A stretch of 51,166 bases of DNA, taken from assembly GCA_013822085.1 (NCBI GenBank), contig PNJV01000013.1, forward strand, positions 1 through 51,166, read 5' to 3'. Within the stretch, counting starts at the first letter, position 1, and each line of letters opens with the position of its first letter. The notes beneath the pieces were generated by a model. The model searched no databases and was not told the DNA's origin. It saw only the letters and a list, made by a program, of their open reading frames with translations. Positions 7,238-14,439 of this stretch are shown here, one piece after another. This DNA comes from Isosphaera sp. (GTDB lineage: Bacteria; Planctomycetota; Phycisphaerae; Phycisphaerales; UBA1924). A program made the translations under genes and the position numbers.

Positions 7238-8350
7238 ATGCTCCTGACGATGCGGATCTCTGCACTTGCCCCTCGCCTGGCGGCCGGCTCCGGTCCGGGC
7301 CGGATCGCCCTCTTGGACGTGCCGGCCCTTGCCAAGGGCGAGCTGGGCGTCAACGGCCTGATCGTGGGCGCCGAGCAGCTGGCCGGGGCCGACCGGCCGC
7401 AGCTCAACCGGCTCTCGGAGGCGGCCGACAAGGCCGGCTGCCCGTGCCTGGTGCTCACCGAGCCGACGCCCCAGCCGTTCGCCGACGACGACCCCGAGCC
7501 GATCGAGCGCGCCGAGGACCGCTGCATGCGCCTGGCCCAGGCGGCCCAGTGGCTCTCGTGCAGCGCCTTTGCGTTCCCGGTCGTCGCCGGGGACAGCGCC
7601 GAGCAGCTGGACGCGGCGGCGGCCAACCTCAAGAAGATCTCGCGCCGCGCCGAGCGCCTGGACCTGAATATGTGCCTCATGCCCCACCGCGGGCTGACGG
7701 CCCACCCCGACGGCCTGACGGCGCTGCTCAAGAAGATCGGGGGCTTCCGCGTGGGCACGCTGCCGGACCTGGCCGACGCGGTCGCCTCGGGCGACCCGGT
7801 GGCGTACCTGCGTCGGCTGGTGCCGTACGCCTCGGCGGTCTTTGTGCCCGGGCTGGAGGAGCTGGCCGAGTCCCGGCGTCGCGGGGCCACAGTGGGCGTC
7901 GGGGGCTCGGCGGCGGCGGCGCCGCCCAAGCCGGCGGGCGTCAAGGCCGCGCGGGTCTCCAAGGGGTCGCGCGCCAAGAAGGCCGCGCCCGGGACGGCCC
8001 AGGACACGATCGCCCCGCCCGCTGAGAGCGCCGCCGGCCCGCTCGGCGCGCACTCGCTCGACGACCTGGCGGCGCAGGCCGCGGCCGGCACGCCGATCGG
8101 GGCCGAGGGCGTCGCGGTGCCGCAGGACCCGGCCGAGCTGGTCGTGTTCCTGGCCGGGGTGCTCGAAACCATCGGCTACGAGCACCCGGTGGCCCTGGAC
8201 CACCGGGGCAAGGGCGACCCCATCGCGGCCATGCGGGCGACGCGCGACCTGCTGGCCCGCCTGCACACCAAGCCCGAGGCCGACCCCCTGGCCGCGGCCA
8301 TCTCGGGCGAGGAGGACCCGCTCGAGGACGCCGCCGAAGAGGACGCCTGA
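7238..8350 (+). CDS. Xylose-isomerase-like TIM-barrel protein
   Basis: This 370-aa protein resembles the sugar-phosphate isomerase/epimerase-like TIM-barrel group, although no substrate can be assigned. Supporting features are the short N-terminal strand MRISALAPRL, alternating strand-helix segments (LNMCLMPHRGLTAHPDGL, FRVGTLPDLAD), and a C-terminal segment with GYEHPVALDHRGKGDP followed by a helix, as at the end of such barrels. A long Ala/Pro/Lys-rich insert (about 210-290) interrupts the barrel before its last strand, and the C-terminus is acidic. I did not find a complete set of metal ligands. The gene lies just upstream of cmk on the same strand, but cmk appears to have its own promoter. 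Confidence 0.55.
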   Translation: MLLTMRISALAPRLAAGSGPGRIALLDVPALAKGELGVNGLIVGAEQLAGADRPQLNRLSEAADKAGCPCLVLTEPTPQPFADDDPEPIERAEDRCMRLAQAAQWLSCSAFAFPVVAGDSAEQLDAAAANLKKISRRAERLDLNMCLMPHRGLTAHPDGLTALLKKIGGFRVGTLPDLADAVASGDPVAYLRRLVPYASAVFVPGLEELAESRRRGATVGVGGSAAAAPPKPAGVKAARVSKGSRAKKAAPGTAQDTIAPPAESAAGPLGAHSLDDLAAQAAAGTPIGAEGVAVPQDPAELVVFLAGVLETIGYEHPVALDHRGKGDPIAAMRATRDLLARLHTKPEADPLAAAISGEEDPLEDAAEEDA

Positions 8351-8413
8351 GCCAGCCGCGGCACGCCCACGATGCCCACGCCCACCACACCGCCGCACCG
8401 GCCCGCGCTCAGG

Positions 8414-8419
8414 TACGCT
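8414..8419 (+). promoter_or_regulatory. -10-like box TACGCT for cmk
   Basis: TACGCT ends 6 nt before GTG 8426. It argues for that start over the ATG at 8372, which would place the box inside the gene. Confidence 0.5.
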
Positions 8420-8425
8420 CCGATC

Positions 8426-9292
8426 GTGATCGACGCGCCGACGCACCCTGCGAGCCACACGCCCGGCGACGCCCCGGGCCACACAGCGCCCGGGCCGGAC
8501 GCCGAGGGTCTGCGCGGCGGGCCCCTGCTGCCCGGCCGGGGCGTGATCATCACCATCGACGGCCCAGCGGCGACGGGCAAGTCGTCGACGGCGCGCGAGC
8601 TGGCCCGGCGGCTGGGGCTTCAGCTGCTCAACACGGGGCGGATGTACCGCGCAGCGGCGGCGCTGACGATCGACCTGGGCATCGACCCGCGCGACGCCGA
8701 GGCGGTGGTGGCCGCGGTGGACCGGGCCCAGCTGCGCTTCGACTGGTCGCAGGCCGAGCCGCCGATCACCGCTGTGATGCCCCGGGGGGGCGAAGGGGTC
8801 GGGGGGGTCGGGGGGGTCGGGGGGGTCGGTCGCGTGGACATCACGCCGCGACTGCAGGCCCCCGACGTGGACGGGCTGGTCTCGCCGATCGCCCAGCTGC
8901 CCGCGCTGCGCCGGCTGATGATCGCCCTGCAACAGCGGATCGCCCAGGAGCACCCGCGCCTGGTGACCGAGGGGCGCGACCAGGGCTCGGCGGTCTTCCC
9001 CGGCGCCGCGGTGAAGTTCTACGTGTGGGCGTCGGCGCAGGTGCGGGCGGCGCGGCGGGCGGCGCAGAACCGCGCCTCGGGCCTGCCCGCCGACGAGCGC
9101 GCGATCCTGGCCGAGATCGAGTCGCGCGACGCCCGCGACCGGGCCCGGCCCGACAGCCCGCTGTGCGTGCCCGTCGGGGCGATCGTCGTGGACACCTCGG
9201 CGCTGAGCTTCGACCAGGCGGTGGGCCACCTGGAACGCACCGCGCGGCACAGGCTGGGCAGCTGCGCTGGCGCGGGCTCAAGCGCGGGCTGA
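8426..9292 (+). CDS. cmk: Cytidylate kinase with Gly-rich insert
   Basis: Cytidylate kinase phosphorylates CMP and dCMP with ATP. The protein (288 aa from GTG 8426) has the P-loop IDGPAATGKSSTA (about 43-55), the LNTGRMYRA segment that contacts the nucleotide, LVTEGRDQGSAVFP, the lid DARDRARPDSPL, and the terminal IVVDTSALS strand. An N-terminal extension of about 40 residues is Pro/Gly/Ala-rich. A Gly-Val repeat insert (about 120-135) sits where the NMP-binding domain normally has a short hairpin and is coded by a G7TC tandem repeat. Length exceeds the usual 220-230 aa because of these two additions. An ATG at 8372 is the alternative start. Confidence 0.92.
   Translation: MIDAPTHPASHTPGDAPGHTAPGPDAEGLRGGPLLPGRGVIITIDGPAATGKSSTARELARRLGLQLLNTGRMYRAAAALTIDLGIDPRDAEAVVAAVDRAQLRFDWSQAEPPITAVMPRGGEGVGGVGGVGGVGRVDITPRLQAPDVDGLVSPIAQLPALRRLMIALQQRIAQEHPRLVTEGRDQGSAVFPGAAVKFYVWASAQVRAARRAAQNRASGLPADERAILAEIESRDARDRARPDSPLCVPVGAIVVDTSALSFDQAVGHLERTARHRLGSCAGAGSSAG
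8781..8827 (+). repeat. G7TC tandem repeat inside cmk
   Basis: Three exact 9-bp GGGGGGGTC units (8801-8827) follow a G7 run and a partial unit. They are in frame and code Gly-Gly-Val repeats. Four or more G-runs close together could form a G-quadruplex. Confidence 0.9.
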
Positions 9293-9326
9293 AGCGGGAG
9301 CGTGCGGCGGTGCGGCGGTGCGGCGG

Positions 9327-10163
9327 TCAGAAGTTAAAGAGCGTCTCGAAGATCCTGGGGATCAGGCCCTTCCTGGTGGCGTTGCGCAGCTCGCCCTCGT
9401 GCTTGACGACGACCGAGAGGTTGGCGATCTGCGAGGACTGGACGGTGTTGGCCGCGGTGAGGTCGTCCTGCGAGCACAGGCCGCTGATGACCAGCGTGCG
9501 GACCTCGTCGTCCTGGGTCACCGACTCCTTGGCCTCCAGGACGAGCAGGCCGTTGGGCTTGACGTCGACGACCATGGCCGAGATCCTGGTGGTGAAGCGG
9601 TCGGTGCGCTCGTACTCGCCCTCGCCCTCGAACTCGGTCTGGCCGGCGAACTCGGCCCCGACGGCGGTGTCGACGCCCTCGAGGAGCCTGGCCTCGCGGA
9701 AGAGCTCGCGCAGGGCCGGGAAGCGGCGCAGCTCGGCGTTGAAGTCGTACTCCTTCTCGGTCTCGAGGGTCTGCTCGGCGGAGATGAGCGACTGGATGTT
9801 GACGATGATCTCGACCTTGTCGTGCACGCGGTAGGCGCGCGGCTCGGGCGGCTGGACGAAGGTCAGCGACACGTCGCGGAGCATGAGCGGCTGGGCGCGC
9901 CCCGGCGGCTGCGCGCCGCCCGGCTGGGGTGCGGGGGGGGCGGGGGGCGTGGGGGCGGGGGGTCCCGAGGCCGGCGCCGCCGAGCCGGGCGGGTTGGGGG
10001 TGGCCTGGGCGTCGGGCGCGCCCGGCTGGGGCGGCGGCGCCACGGGCATGGGCGCGCGGAAGAGGCTCTGGCCGCAGGCGCTGGACTGGCACAGGCCGCC
10101 GATCAGCCCCGCTGTGGCGGCGATCAGTGCCGCTGTCAACGCCGCGTGTGCCGCTCTGGTCAT
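9327..10163 (-). CDS. flgH: Flagellar L-ring protein FlgH
   Basis: FlgH forms the outer-membrane L-ring bushing of the flagellar basal body. The 278-aa protein has a signal peptide (1-31), a Pro/Gly/Ala-rich linker (40-90), and the FlgH core: MLRDVSLTF, VHDKVEIIVNIQS, ISAEQTLETEKEYDF, FEGEGEYERTDRFTTRI and a C-terminal strand region ending RIFETLFNF. Classical FlgH is a lipoprotein; here the Cys residues near the cleavage site (GGLC, SSAC) do not fit a normal lipobox. Its ATG overlaps the flgA stop by 4 nt (ATGA), with AGGAG upstream, so translation is coupled. It is the last gene of the flagellar operon; flgI is not in the window. Confidence 0.9.
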   Translation of the reverse strand: MTRAAHAALTAALIAATAGLIGGLCQSSACGQSLFRAPMPVAPPPQPGAPDAQATPNPPGSAAPASGPPAPTPPAPPAPQPGGAQPPGRAQPLMLRDVSLTFVQPPEPRAYRVHDKVEIIVNIQSLISAEQTLETEKEYDFNAELRRFPALRELFREARLLEGVDTAVGAEFAGQTEFEGEGEYERTDRFTTRISAMVVDVKPNGLLVLEAKESVTQDDEVRTLVISGLCSQDDLTAANTVQSSQIANLSVVVKHEGELRNATRKGLIPRIFETLFNF

Positions 10164-11443
10164 GGCTTGCTCCTGCGCGCTGGGACCGAGGGCCGGCGTG
10201 CCCGCTGAGCGACGGTCTGGCCTTGGATGATCACGTTGCCCTGGCGCACCGAGACGCCGCCGGCTGCGTCGCCGGGCTCTGGGGCCGCAGCGGGCGTGGG
10301 AGCGGGAGCGGGCGGTTGGGCGGTCACGCGGGCGATGCCGGCCGGCTCGGCCTGGCGTAGGACGATGGTGACCACGCCGCGGTCGTCGGCGCGGGCCATG
10401 ACGAGCCGGCGTGTGCCGTCGAGTCGCACCTCGACCAGCTCGCCCGCGGCGGCGTCGGCCATGGCCTTGGCGCGGCCCTTGATGAGCATGCCGCCGCTGA
10501 GGCAGTTGAGCACGACCTCCTCGCCCCTGCGCACGACGTGGGGGCGCTCGACGGAGCGGCGGCTCACGGCGTCGCCCACGGCCAGGGCCTCCTGGGCGAT
10601 CATGCCGACGGCCTGGGCGGTGTCCAGGGGCTCGATCTCAGGGCTGAGCCAGCGGGTCTGGTCGCTGGCGTCGTCGGGGCCGATGGGCGCCCCCCGGCGG
10701 ACGGGCCGCACGAGCGTGGCGGCGCGGGAGCGCAGCTGCACGTCGACGCCCAGGCGCTCGACGGCGGCCAGTCGCTCGCCGGCGTACTCCTCGATGGTGA
10801 CCGGTGCGCGGCCCGAGCGCAGCGAGCCGCCGACGGTCACGGCCGTGCGCATGCCCGGGGCCGGGGCGGCGGCCAGCCACGCGGCGGTGTCGGGGCGGGG
10901 CCCGCGCACGCGCAGGCGCACGTCCGCAAGGGGCACGCCGTGGGCATCGCGCAGGCGCTCCAGGACGCTGCGCAGGCGCGAGGGCGGGTCGGATTCGGCG
11001 GCCGAGAACCAGGGCTCGTCGGGGTGCTGCTGGGGCGGCTGGCCGAGCGGCCGCGGGGCCGAGCGCTGCGGCAGCAGGACGCGCACGCGTCCGCCGGAGA
11101 TCGTCAGCTTGCCCCAGTGCAGGCCGGGGGCGTGCCGCTGGAGCGCCGAGCGGACGTCCCCGGCGGTGATGCCCGCCGAGGCGTCCGGTGTGGGCCGGCC
11201 GGCGTCGTCGGGGCGCGGCCAGAGGACCACGCCGGCCAGCTGCGCGGCCATGGGGCCGTCGAGGCGTGCCGCCTCGGCCAGGGTGAGCAGGCCGTCGTCG
11301 CCTGGCTCGGCGGCGCCGCGCAGCTCGACGCGGGTGACGGCCTCCGGGGCCGGCGCGGGATCCGAGGCCAGGGCTGGGGCCAGGAGCGGCGAAACGGCGA
11401 GCCATGCCAGGGCCGCGCGTGGGGTGTGTCGGTCTGTGCGCAT
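10160..11443 (-). CDS. flgA: Flagellar P-ring assembly chaperone FlgA
   Basis: FlgA is a periplasmic chaperone for P-ring (FlgI) assembly. The 427-aa protein begins with a signal peptide (cleavage near PALASD, about 26). A long family-variable N-terminal part is followed by the SAF-like C-terminal domain (about 240-370), with LVRPVRRGAPIGPDD, GMIAQEALAVGDAVSRR, VVRRGEEVVL and AAAGELVEVRL. A Pro/Ala-rich segment and a short terminal strand follow (VRQGNVIIQGQTV). It is nearly twice the length of E. coli FlgA because of the N-terminal region, whose role is unknown. GGAGG lies 6 nt before the ATG. It sits between flgG (53 bp away) and flgH (4-nt overlap). Confidence 0.88.
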   Translation of the reverse strand: MRTDRHTPRAALAWLAVSPLLAPALASDPAPAPEAVTRVELRGAAEPGDDGLLTLAEAARLDGPMAAQLAGVVLWPRPDDAGRPTPDASAGITAGDVRSALQRHAPGLHWGKLTISGGRVRVLLPQRSAPRPLGQPPQQHPDEPWFSAAESDPPSRLRSVLERLRDAHGVPLADVRLRVRGPRPDTAAWLAAAPAPGMRTAVTVGGSLRSGRAPVTIEEYAGERLAAVERLGVDVQLRSRAATLVRPVRRGAPIGPDDASDQTRWLSPEIEPLDTAQAVGMIAQEALAVGDAVSRRSVERPHVVRRGEEVVLNCLSGGMLIKGRAKAMADAAAGELVEVRLDGTRRLVMARADDRGVVTIVLRQAEPAGIARVTAQPPAPAPTPAAAPEPGDAAGGVSVRQGNVIIQGQTVAQRARRPSVPARRSKP

Positions 11444-11496
11444 CGCCCGTCCTCCGTCGCGCCGGCGCGCGGTCGTGGGCCCAAAGGGCCGAGTGA

Positions 11497-12309
11497 TCAG
11501 CGGCGCAGCGTCGTCGAGATCGTGCGGAGGGTCTCGTCGGCGGCGCGGATGGTGTTGCTGTTGATCTCGAAGGCGCGCTGGGCGCGGATGAGCTCGATCA
11601 GCTCGGAGGTGGGGTCCACGTTGGAGCCCTCGACGAAGCCCTGGAGGATCTGCCCGAAGTTGTCCTGGCCCGGCTCGCCCACGACGGGCACGCCCGAGGC
11701 CTCGGTCTCGACAAAGAGCGTCTCGCCCACCTGCTTGAGGCCCGAGGGGTTGACGAAGGTCGCCAGCTGGATCTGGCCCTGCTCCTGCGGCTGGGCCACG
11801 CCGGGGAGGCTGACAAAGACGGTGCCGTCGGCGGTGACGGTCAGGGTGATCGCGTCGGGCGGGATGTCGATGACGGGGGTCAGGACCCGCCCGCGGTCGC
11901 TGGCCAGGACGAGCTGGCCCTCGGAGTTGAGGGTGAAGTTGCCCGCGCGGGTGTAGGCGATGCCGCGCTCGCCCAGGTCGTCCTGGACCTCGACCTGGAA
12001 GAAGCCCAGGCCGTCGATGGTCAGGTCCAGCTCGCGGTCGGTCTGGATGGGGGAGCCTTCGCGGAAGCTCAGCTGGGTGCCGGTGACGCGCACGCCCAAG
12101 CCGACCTGCGTGCCGATGGGGCGCCGCACGTCGTCGAGGCCGGCGACGCCGGCCTGCCCGCGGTCGATGTAGAGCAGGTCCTGGAAGTTGACACGGCTGG
12201 CCTTGAAGCCGTTGGTGTTGACGTTGGCCAGGTTGTTGGCCGTGACCTCGAGGGCGGTGTTGAGGGCCGAGAGGCCCGTCGCCGCGGTGTGGAGAGCCGT
12301 GACCGACAT
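11497..12309 (-). CDS. flgG: Flagellar distal rod protein FlgG
   Basis: FlgG forms the distal rod of the flagellum. The 270-aa protein has the N-terminal rod motif ALEVTANNLANVNTNGFKA, IGTQVGLGVRVTGTQ, the DGLGFFQV strand, YTRAGNFTLNSEGQLV, and the C-terminal coiled-coil motif LQGFVEGSNVDPTSELIELI followed by QRAFEINS. These match FlgG specifically (SNV in the penultimate motif, QVGLGV near the start). The ATG at 12309 is preceded by GGAGG 6 nt upstream. flgF is 108 bp upstream and flgA 53 bp downstream, all on the minus strand. Confidence 0.95.
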   Translation of the reverse strand: MSVTALHTAATGLSALNTALEVTANNLANVNTNGFKASRVNFQDLLYIDRGQAGVAGLDDVRRPIGTQVGLGVRVTGTQLSFREGSPIQTDRELDLTIDGLGFFQVEVQDDLGERGIAYTRAGNFTLNSEGQLVLASDRGRVLTPVIDIPPDAITLTVTADGTVFVSLPGVAQPQEQGQIQLATFVNPSGLKQVGETLFVETEASGVPVVGEPGQDNFGQILQGFVEGSNVDPTSELIELIRAQRAFEINSNTIRAADETLRTISTTLRR

Positions 12310-12417
12310 GACAAGCCTCCCGTGGGCGGCAGGCGGGGCGCAGCGGTGCTGCCCCGGCGTGCGCGGCCGTGTGCTGGGGCCCCGGCCCCGGCGTGGCACC
12401 GCAATCGCCGTGCCCGC

Positions 12418-13200
12418 TCAGGCGACGCGGCCGAAGGTCGAGATGGCGCGCTGGCTCAGCTCGTCGTAGATCGAGATGAGGCGGGCGCCGGCGCTGACGG
12501 CCCGCTCGGCGGCGCTCACGTCCAGCGAGGCGCGGATCGGGTCCACCGCCGAGCGCTCCACGTAGCCCTGGAGCACCCGGCCCGAGGCGGGCCGGCGCCG
12601 GGCGATCAGGGCCTCGGGGCCGCTCAGCAGGCCGTCGCCCAGCTTGGTGAGCAGGTCCGCGCGGTCAACGCGGGCCAGCTGCAGGCGGGCCACGGACTCG
12701 TCGCCCTGGCGGATGACGCCCTCGGAATCGATGTTCACCTCCAGGGCCGGGTCCAGGCGGATCGGTCGGCTGGACTGGTCCAGGACGGGCCGGCCGCTGG
12801 AGGACTGCACCAGCGTGCCCTCGGCGTCGATGGCCAGGCGCCCGTCGCGCGTGAGGCTCGGGACGAGCCGCCCGCGCTGGTCGGGGGCGAGCACGACCAG
12901 GAAGCCCTCGCCCTCGACGCCGATGTCCAGCGGGCCGCGGGTCTCCTCGAGCTGGCCCTGGCCCAGGGCCACGCGGTTGGGGGCCAGGACCGCGCCCCCG
13001 CCGAGGCGCTCGAGGAGCGCGTCGGAGGGCACGCCGCCCAGGCCGTCCTCGACCCGGGCCGTCTGGCGCTGGCGGACCAGGGGCACGTCGGGCTTGTAGC
13101 CGACGGTGTTGAGGTTGGCCAGGTTGTTGGCGGCCACGTCGAGCCTGTAGAGCGCCGTGGTCAGGCCGGAGGCTGAGAGGTAGAGGCCGTAGGAGCTCAT
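12418..13200 (-). CDS. flgF: Flagellar proximal rod protein FlgF
   Basis: This 260-aa flagellar basal-body rod protein is best called FlgF. It starts MSSYGLYLSASGLTTALYRL and has the rod motif VAANNLANLNTVGYKPD, the mid segment GPLDIGVEGEGFLVV, LTRDGRLAIDAEGTLV, and the C-terminal QGYVERSAVDP followed by a helical tail. The tail motif has SAVDP rather than the FlgG-like SNVDP. Its ATG overlaps the stop of the small upstream ORF by 4 nt (ATGA), which implies translational coupling. Order matches the common flgF-flgG arrangement. Confidence 0.88.
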   Translation of the reverse strand: MSSYGLYLSASGLTTALYRLDVAANNLANLNTVGYKPDVPLVRQRQTARVEDGLGGVPSDALLERLGGGAVLAPNRVALGQGQLEETRGPLDIGVEGEGFLVVLAPDQRGRLVPSLTRDGRLAIDAEGTLVQSSSGRPVLDQSSRPIRLDPALEVNIDSEGVIRQGDESVARLQLARVDRADLLTKLGDGLLSGPEALIARRRPASGRVLQGYVERSAVDPIRASLDVSAAERAVSAGARLISIYDELSQRAISTFGRVA

Positions 13201-13418
13201 GAGAGCGCCCCGAGGGACCAGGCGCTGTCGCGGGCGGCGGGCCTGCCGGGCGCTGGTGGGCGCAGGGCGGGCGGGTGCTGGGCCAGCAGGGCCGCGCGGG
13301 TCATGTGCTCGGCGGCGGCCATGCGGGCCAGGCGCGTGATGTGCGCCCCGAGGTGGCGCAGATCCCGCGGCGCCCCGGCGGGGGCTTCTTGTTGGGTGCT
13401 CTGAGCGGCTGTGCGCAT
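13197..13418 (-). CDS. Small protein of the flagellar operon, unknown function
   Basis: A 73-aa reading frame precedes flgF and ends in a 4-nt ATGA overlap with its start. GGAG lies 5 nt before its own ATG. These two features make it a likely real gene and the first of the flagellar operon. The protein has a helical-looking middle (DLRHLGAHITRLARMAAAEHMTRAALLAQ) and a Pro/Ala-rich tail, with no signal peptide or membrane segment. I do not recognise a family. It could be a short export or rod-assembly helper, or an upstream frame that only serves to couple translation. Confidence 0.5.
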   Translation of the reverse strand: MRTAAQSTQQEAPAGAPRDLRHLGAHITRLARMAAAEHMTRAALLAQHPPALRPPAPGRPAARDSAWSLGALS

Positions 13419-13527
13419 GCGATCTCCCAGCGGTGCCCCCCACCGCGGGTCCGGCGACGCAAGCGGCGCGCCACCGCCGCTGGGGCGCAGGCGCTGCGCC
13501 GCGCCGGACGCGCCCTGTGCGCGGCGC

Positions 13528-13533
13528 TACGGT
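13528..13533 (+). promoter_or_regulatory. -10-like box TACGGT for ABC exporter operon
   Basis: TACGGT ends 9 nt before the GTG at 13543. The divergent region 13419-13542 also has to hold the flagellar operon promoter, for which I see no clear sigma-28 or sigma-54 site. Confidence 0.4.
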
Positions 13534-13542
13534 TGAGACCAC

Positions 13543-14439
13543 GTGCCGACGCACCACCAGAGCCCGCAGGCCCCCAGCGACGCCGCCGCCACCAACCCGC
13601 TGGGCAACGGCGCCGGCGCGCACGCGCAGCCGCACCCCGAGTCGCACGCCGGGCCCGCGACCGCCAACGGCGCGGGGCCGGAGCGGGACGTGGCGATCCG
13701 GTGCGTCGGCGTGCACAAGTCCTACAGGCTCGGCGGGGGCGGCAGCGGCGCGGTGGTCGGGGCCCTGCGCGGCGTGGACCTGACGATCCAGGGCCCGGGG
13801 TTCTTCGGGATCATGGGGGCGTCGGGCTCGGGCAAGAGCACGCTGCTGCACCTGCTGGCGGCCCTGGACAGGCCCACGCAGGGGACGGTGACGATCGGCG
13901 GGCGCGACCTCTCGAAGCTCTCGGACCGCGAGCTGACGCAGTTCCGCCGCAGGCACATCGGCATCGTGTTCCAGCAGTTCAACCTGATCCCGACGCTCAC
14001 GGCACGTGAGAACGTGGAGCTGCCGGGCATGCTGGCCGGCGACGACCCCGGGGCGCTGGCGGCGCGCAGCGGCGAGCTGCTCGAGATGCTCGGCCTGGGC
14101 GGGCGCGCCCACCACCGCCCCGACGCGCTCTCGGGGGGCGAGCAGCAGCGCGTGGCGGTGGCCCGGGCGCTGCTCTACAGGCCCGCGCTGGTGCTCGCCG
14201 ACGAGCCCTCGGGCAACCTGGACTCGGTCAACAGCCGGCGGCTCTGGGCCCTGCTGGGCACGGTGGCCCAGGAGCAGCGGGTGACCATCGTGATGGTGAC
14301 CCACGAGCCGGCCGCGGCGGCCCACTGCCGGCGCGTGTACGTGATGCAGGACGGGACGATCCGCGGCTGGTTCGACACGGAGGGACTCGATGCGACCGGC
14401 GTGGCGGCTCGCTCTCAACACCTTGTGGCAACGGCGTAG
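13543..14439 (+). CDS. ABC transporter ATP-binding protein (MacB/LolD type)
   Basis: This 298-aa ATPase powers the permease coded immediately downstream. It has Walker A GASGSGKST (about 91-99), a Q-loop region VFQQFNLIPTLTARENVELP, the signature LSGGEQQRVAVARAL (about 195-209), Walker B LVLADEPSGNLD, and the switch His in VTHEP. These sequences are typical of the MacB/LolD/FtsE subfamily, which drives mechanotransmission rather than import. An N-terminal extension of about 45 residues is His/Pro/Ala-rich. The gene overlaps the permease start by 50 nt, so the two are tightly coupled. GTG 13543 is chosen from the TACGGT box. Confidence 0.93.
   Translation: MPTHHQSPQAPSDAAATNPLGNGAGAHAQPHPESHAGPATANGAGPERDVAIRCVGVHKSYRLGGGGSGAVVGALRGVDLTIQGPGFFGIMGASGSGKSTLLHLLAALDRPTQGTVTIGGRDLSKLSDRELTQFRRRHIGIVFQQFNLIPTLTARENVELPGMLAGDDPGALAARSGELLEMLGLGGRAHHRPDALSGGEQQRVAVARALLYRPALVLADEPSGNLDSVNSRRLWALLGTVAQEQRVTIVMVTHEPAAAAHCRRVYVMQDGTIRGWFDTEGLDATGVAARSQHLVATA

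Noticed and set aside
40-8172. Very long reading frames on the minus strand (1163 and 1540 codons) across several plus- and minus-strand genes
   Set aside because: They run antisense to or across recognised genes, are Arg/Pro/Ala-rich without motifs, and are expected by chance at this GC content.
8372-8425. ATG 8372 as the cmk start
   Set aside because: The 18 extra codons contain the TACGCT box and add no family similarity; GTG 8426 fits the window-wide start pattern better, although the earlier ATG is not excluded.
13419-13542. Sigma-28 or sigma-54 promoter for the flagellar operon
   Set aside because: A GGCAC is present on the minus strand but the matching TGC element at the proper distance is missing; no sigma-28-like sequence was found.
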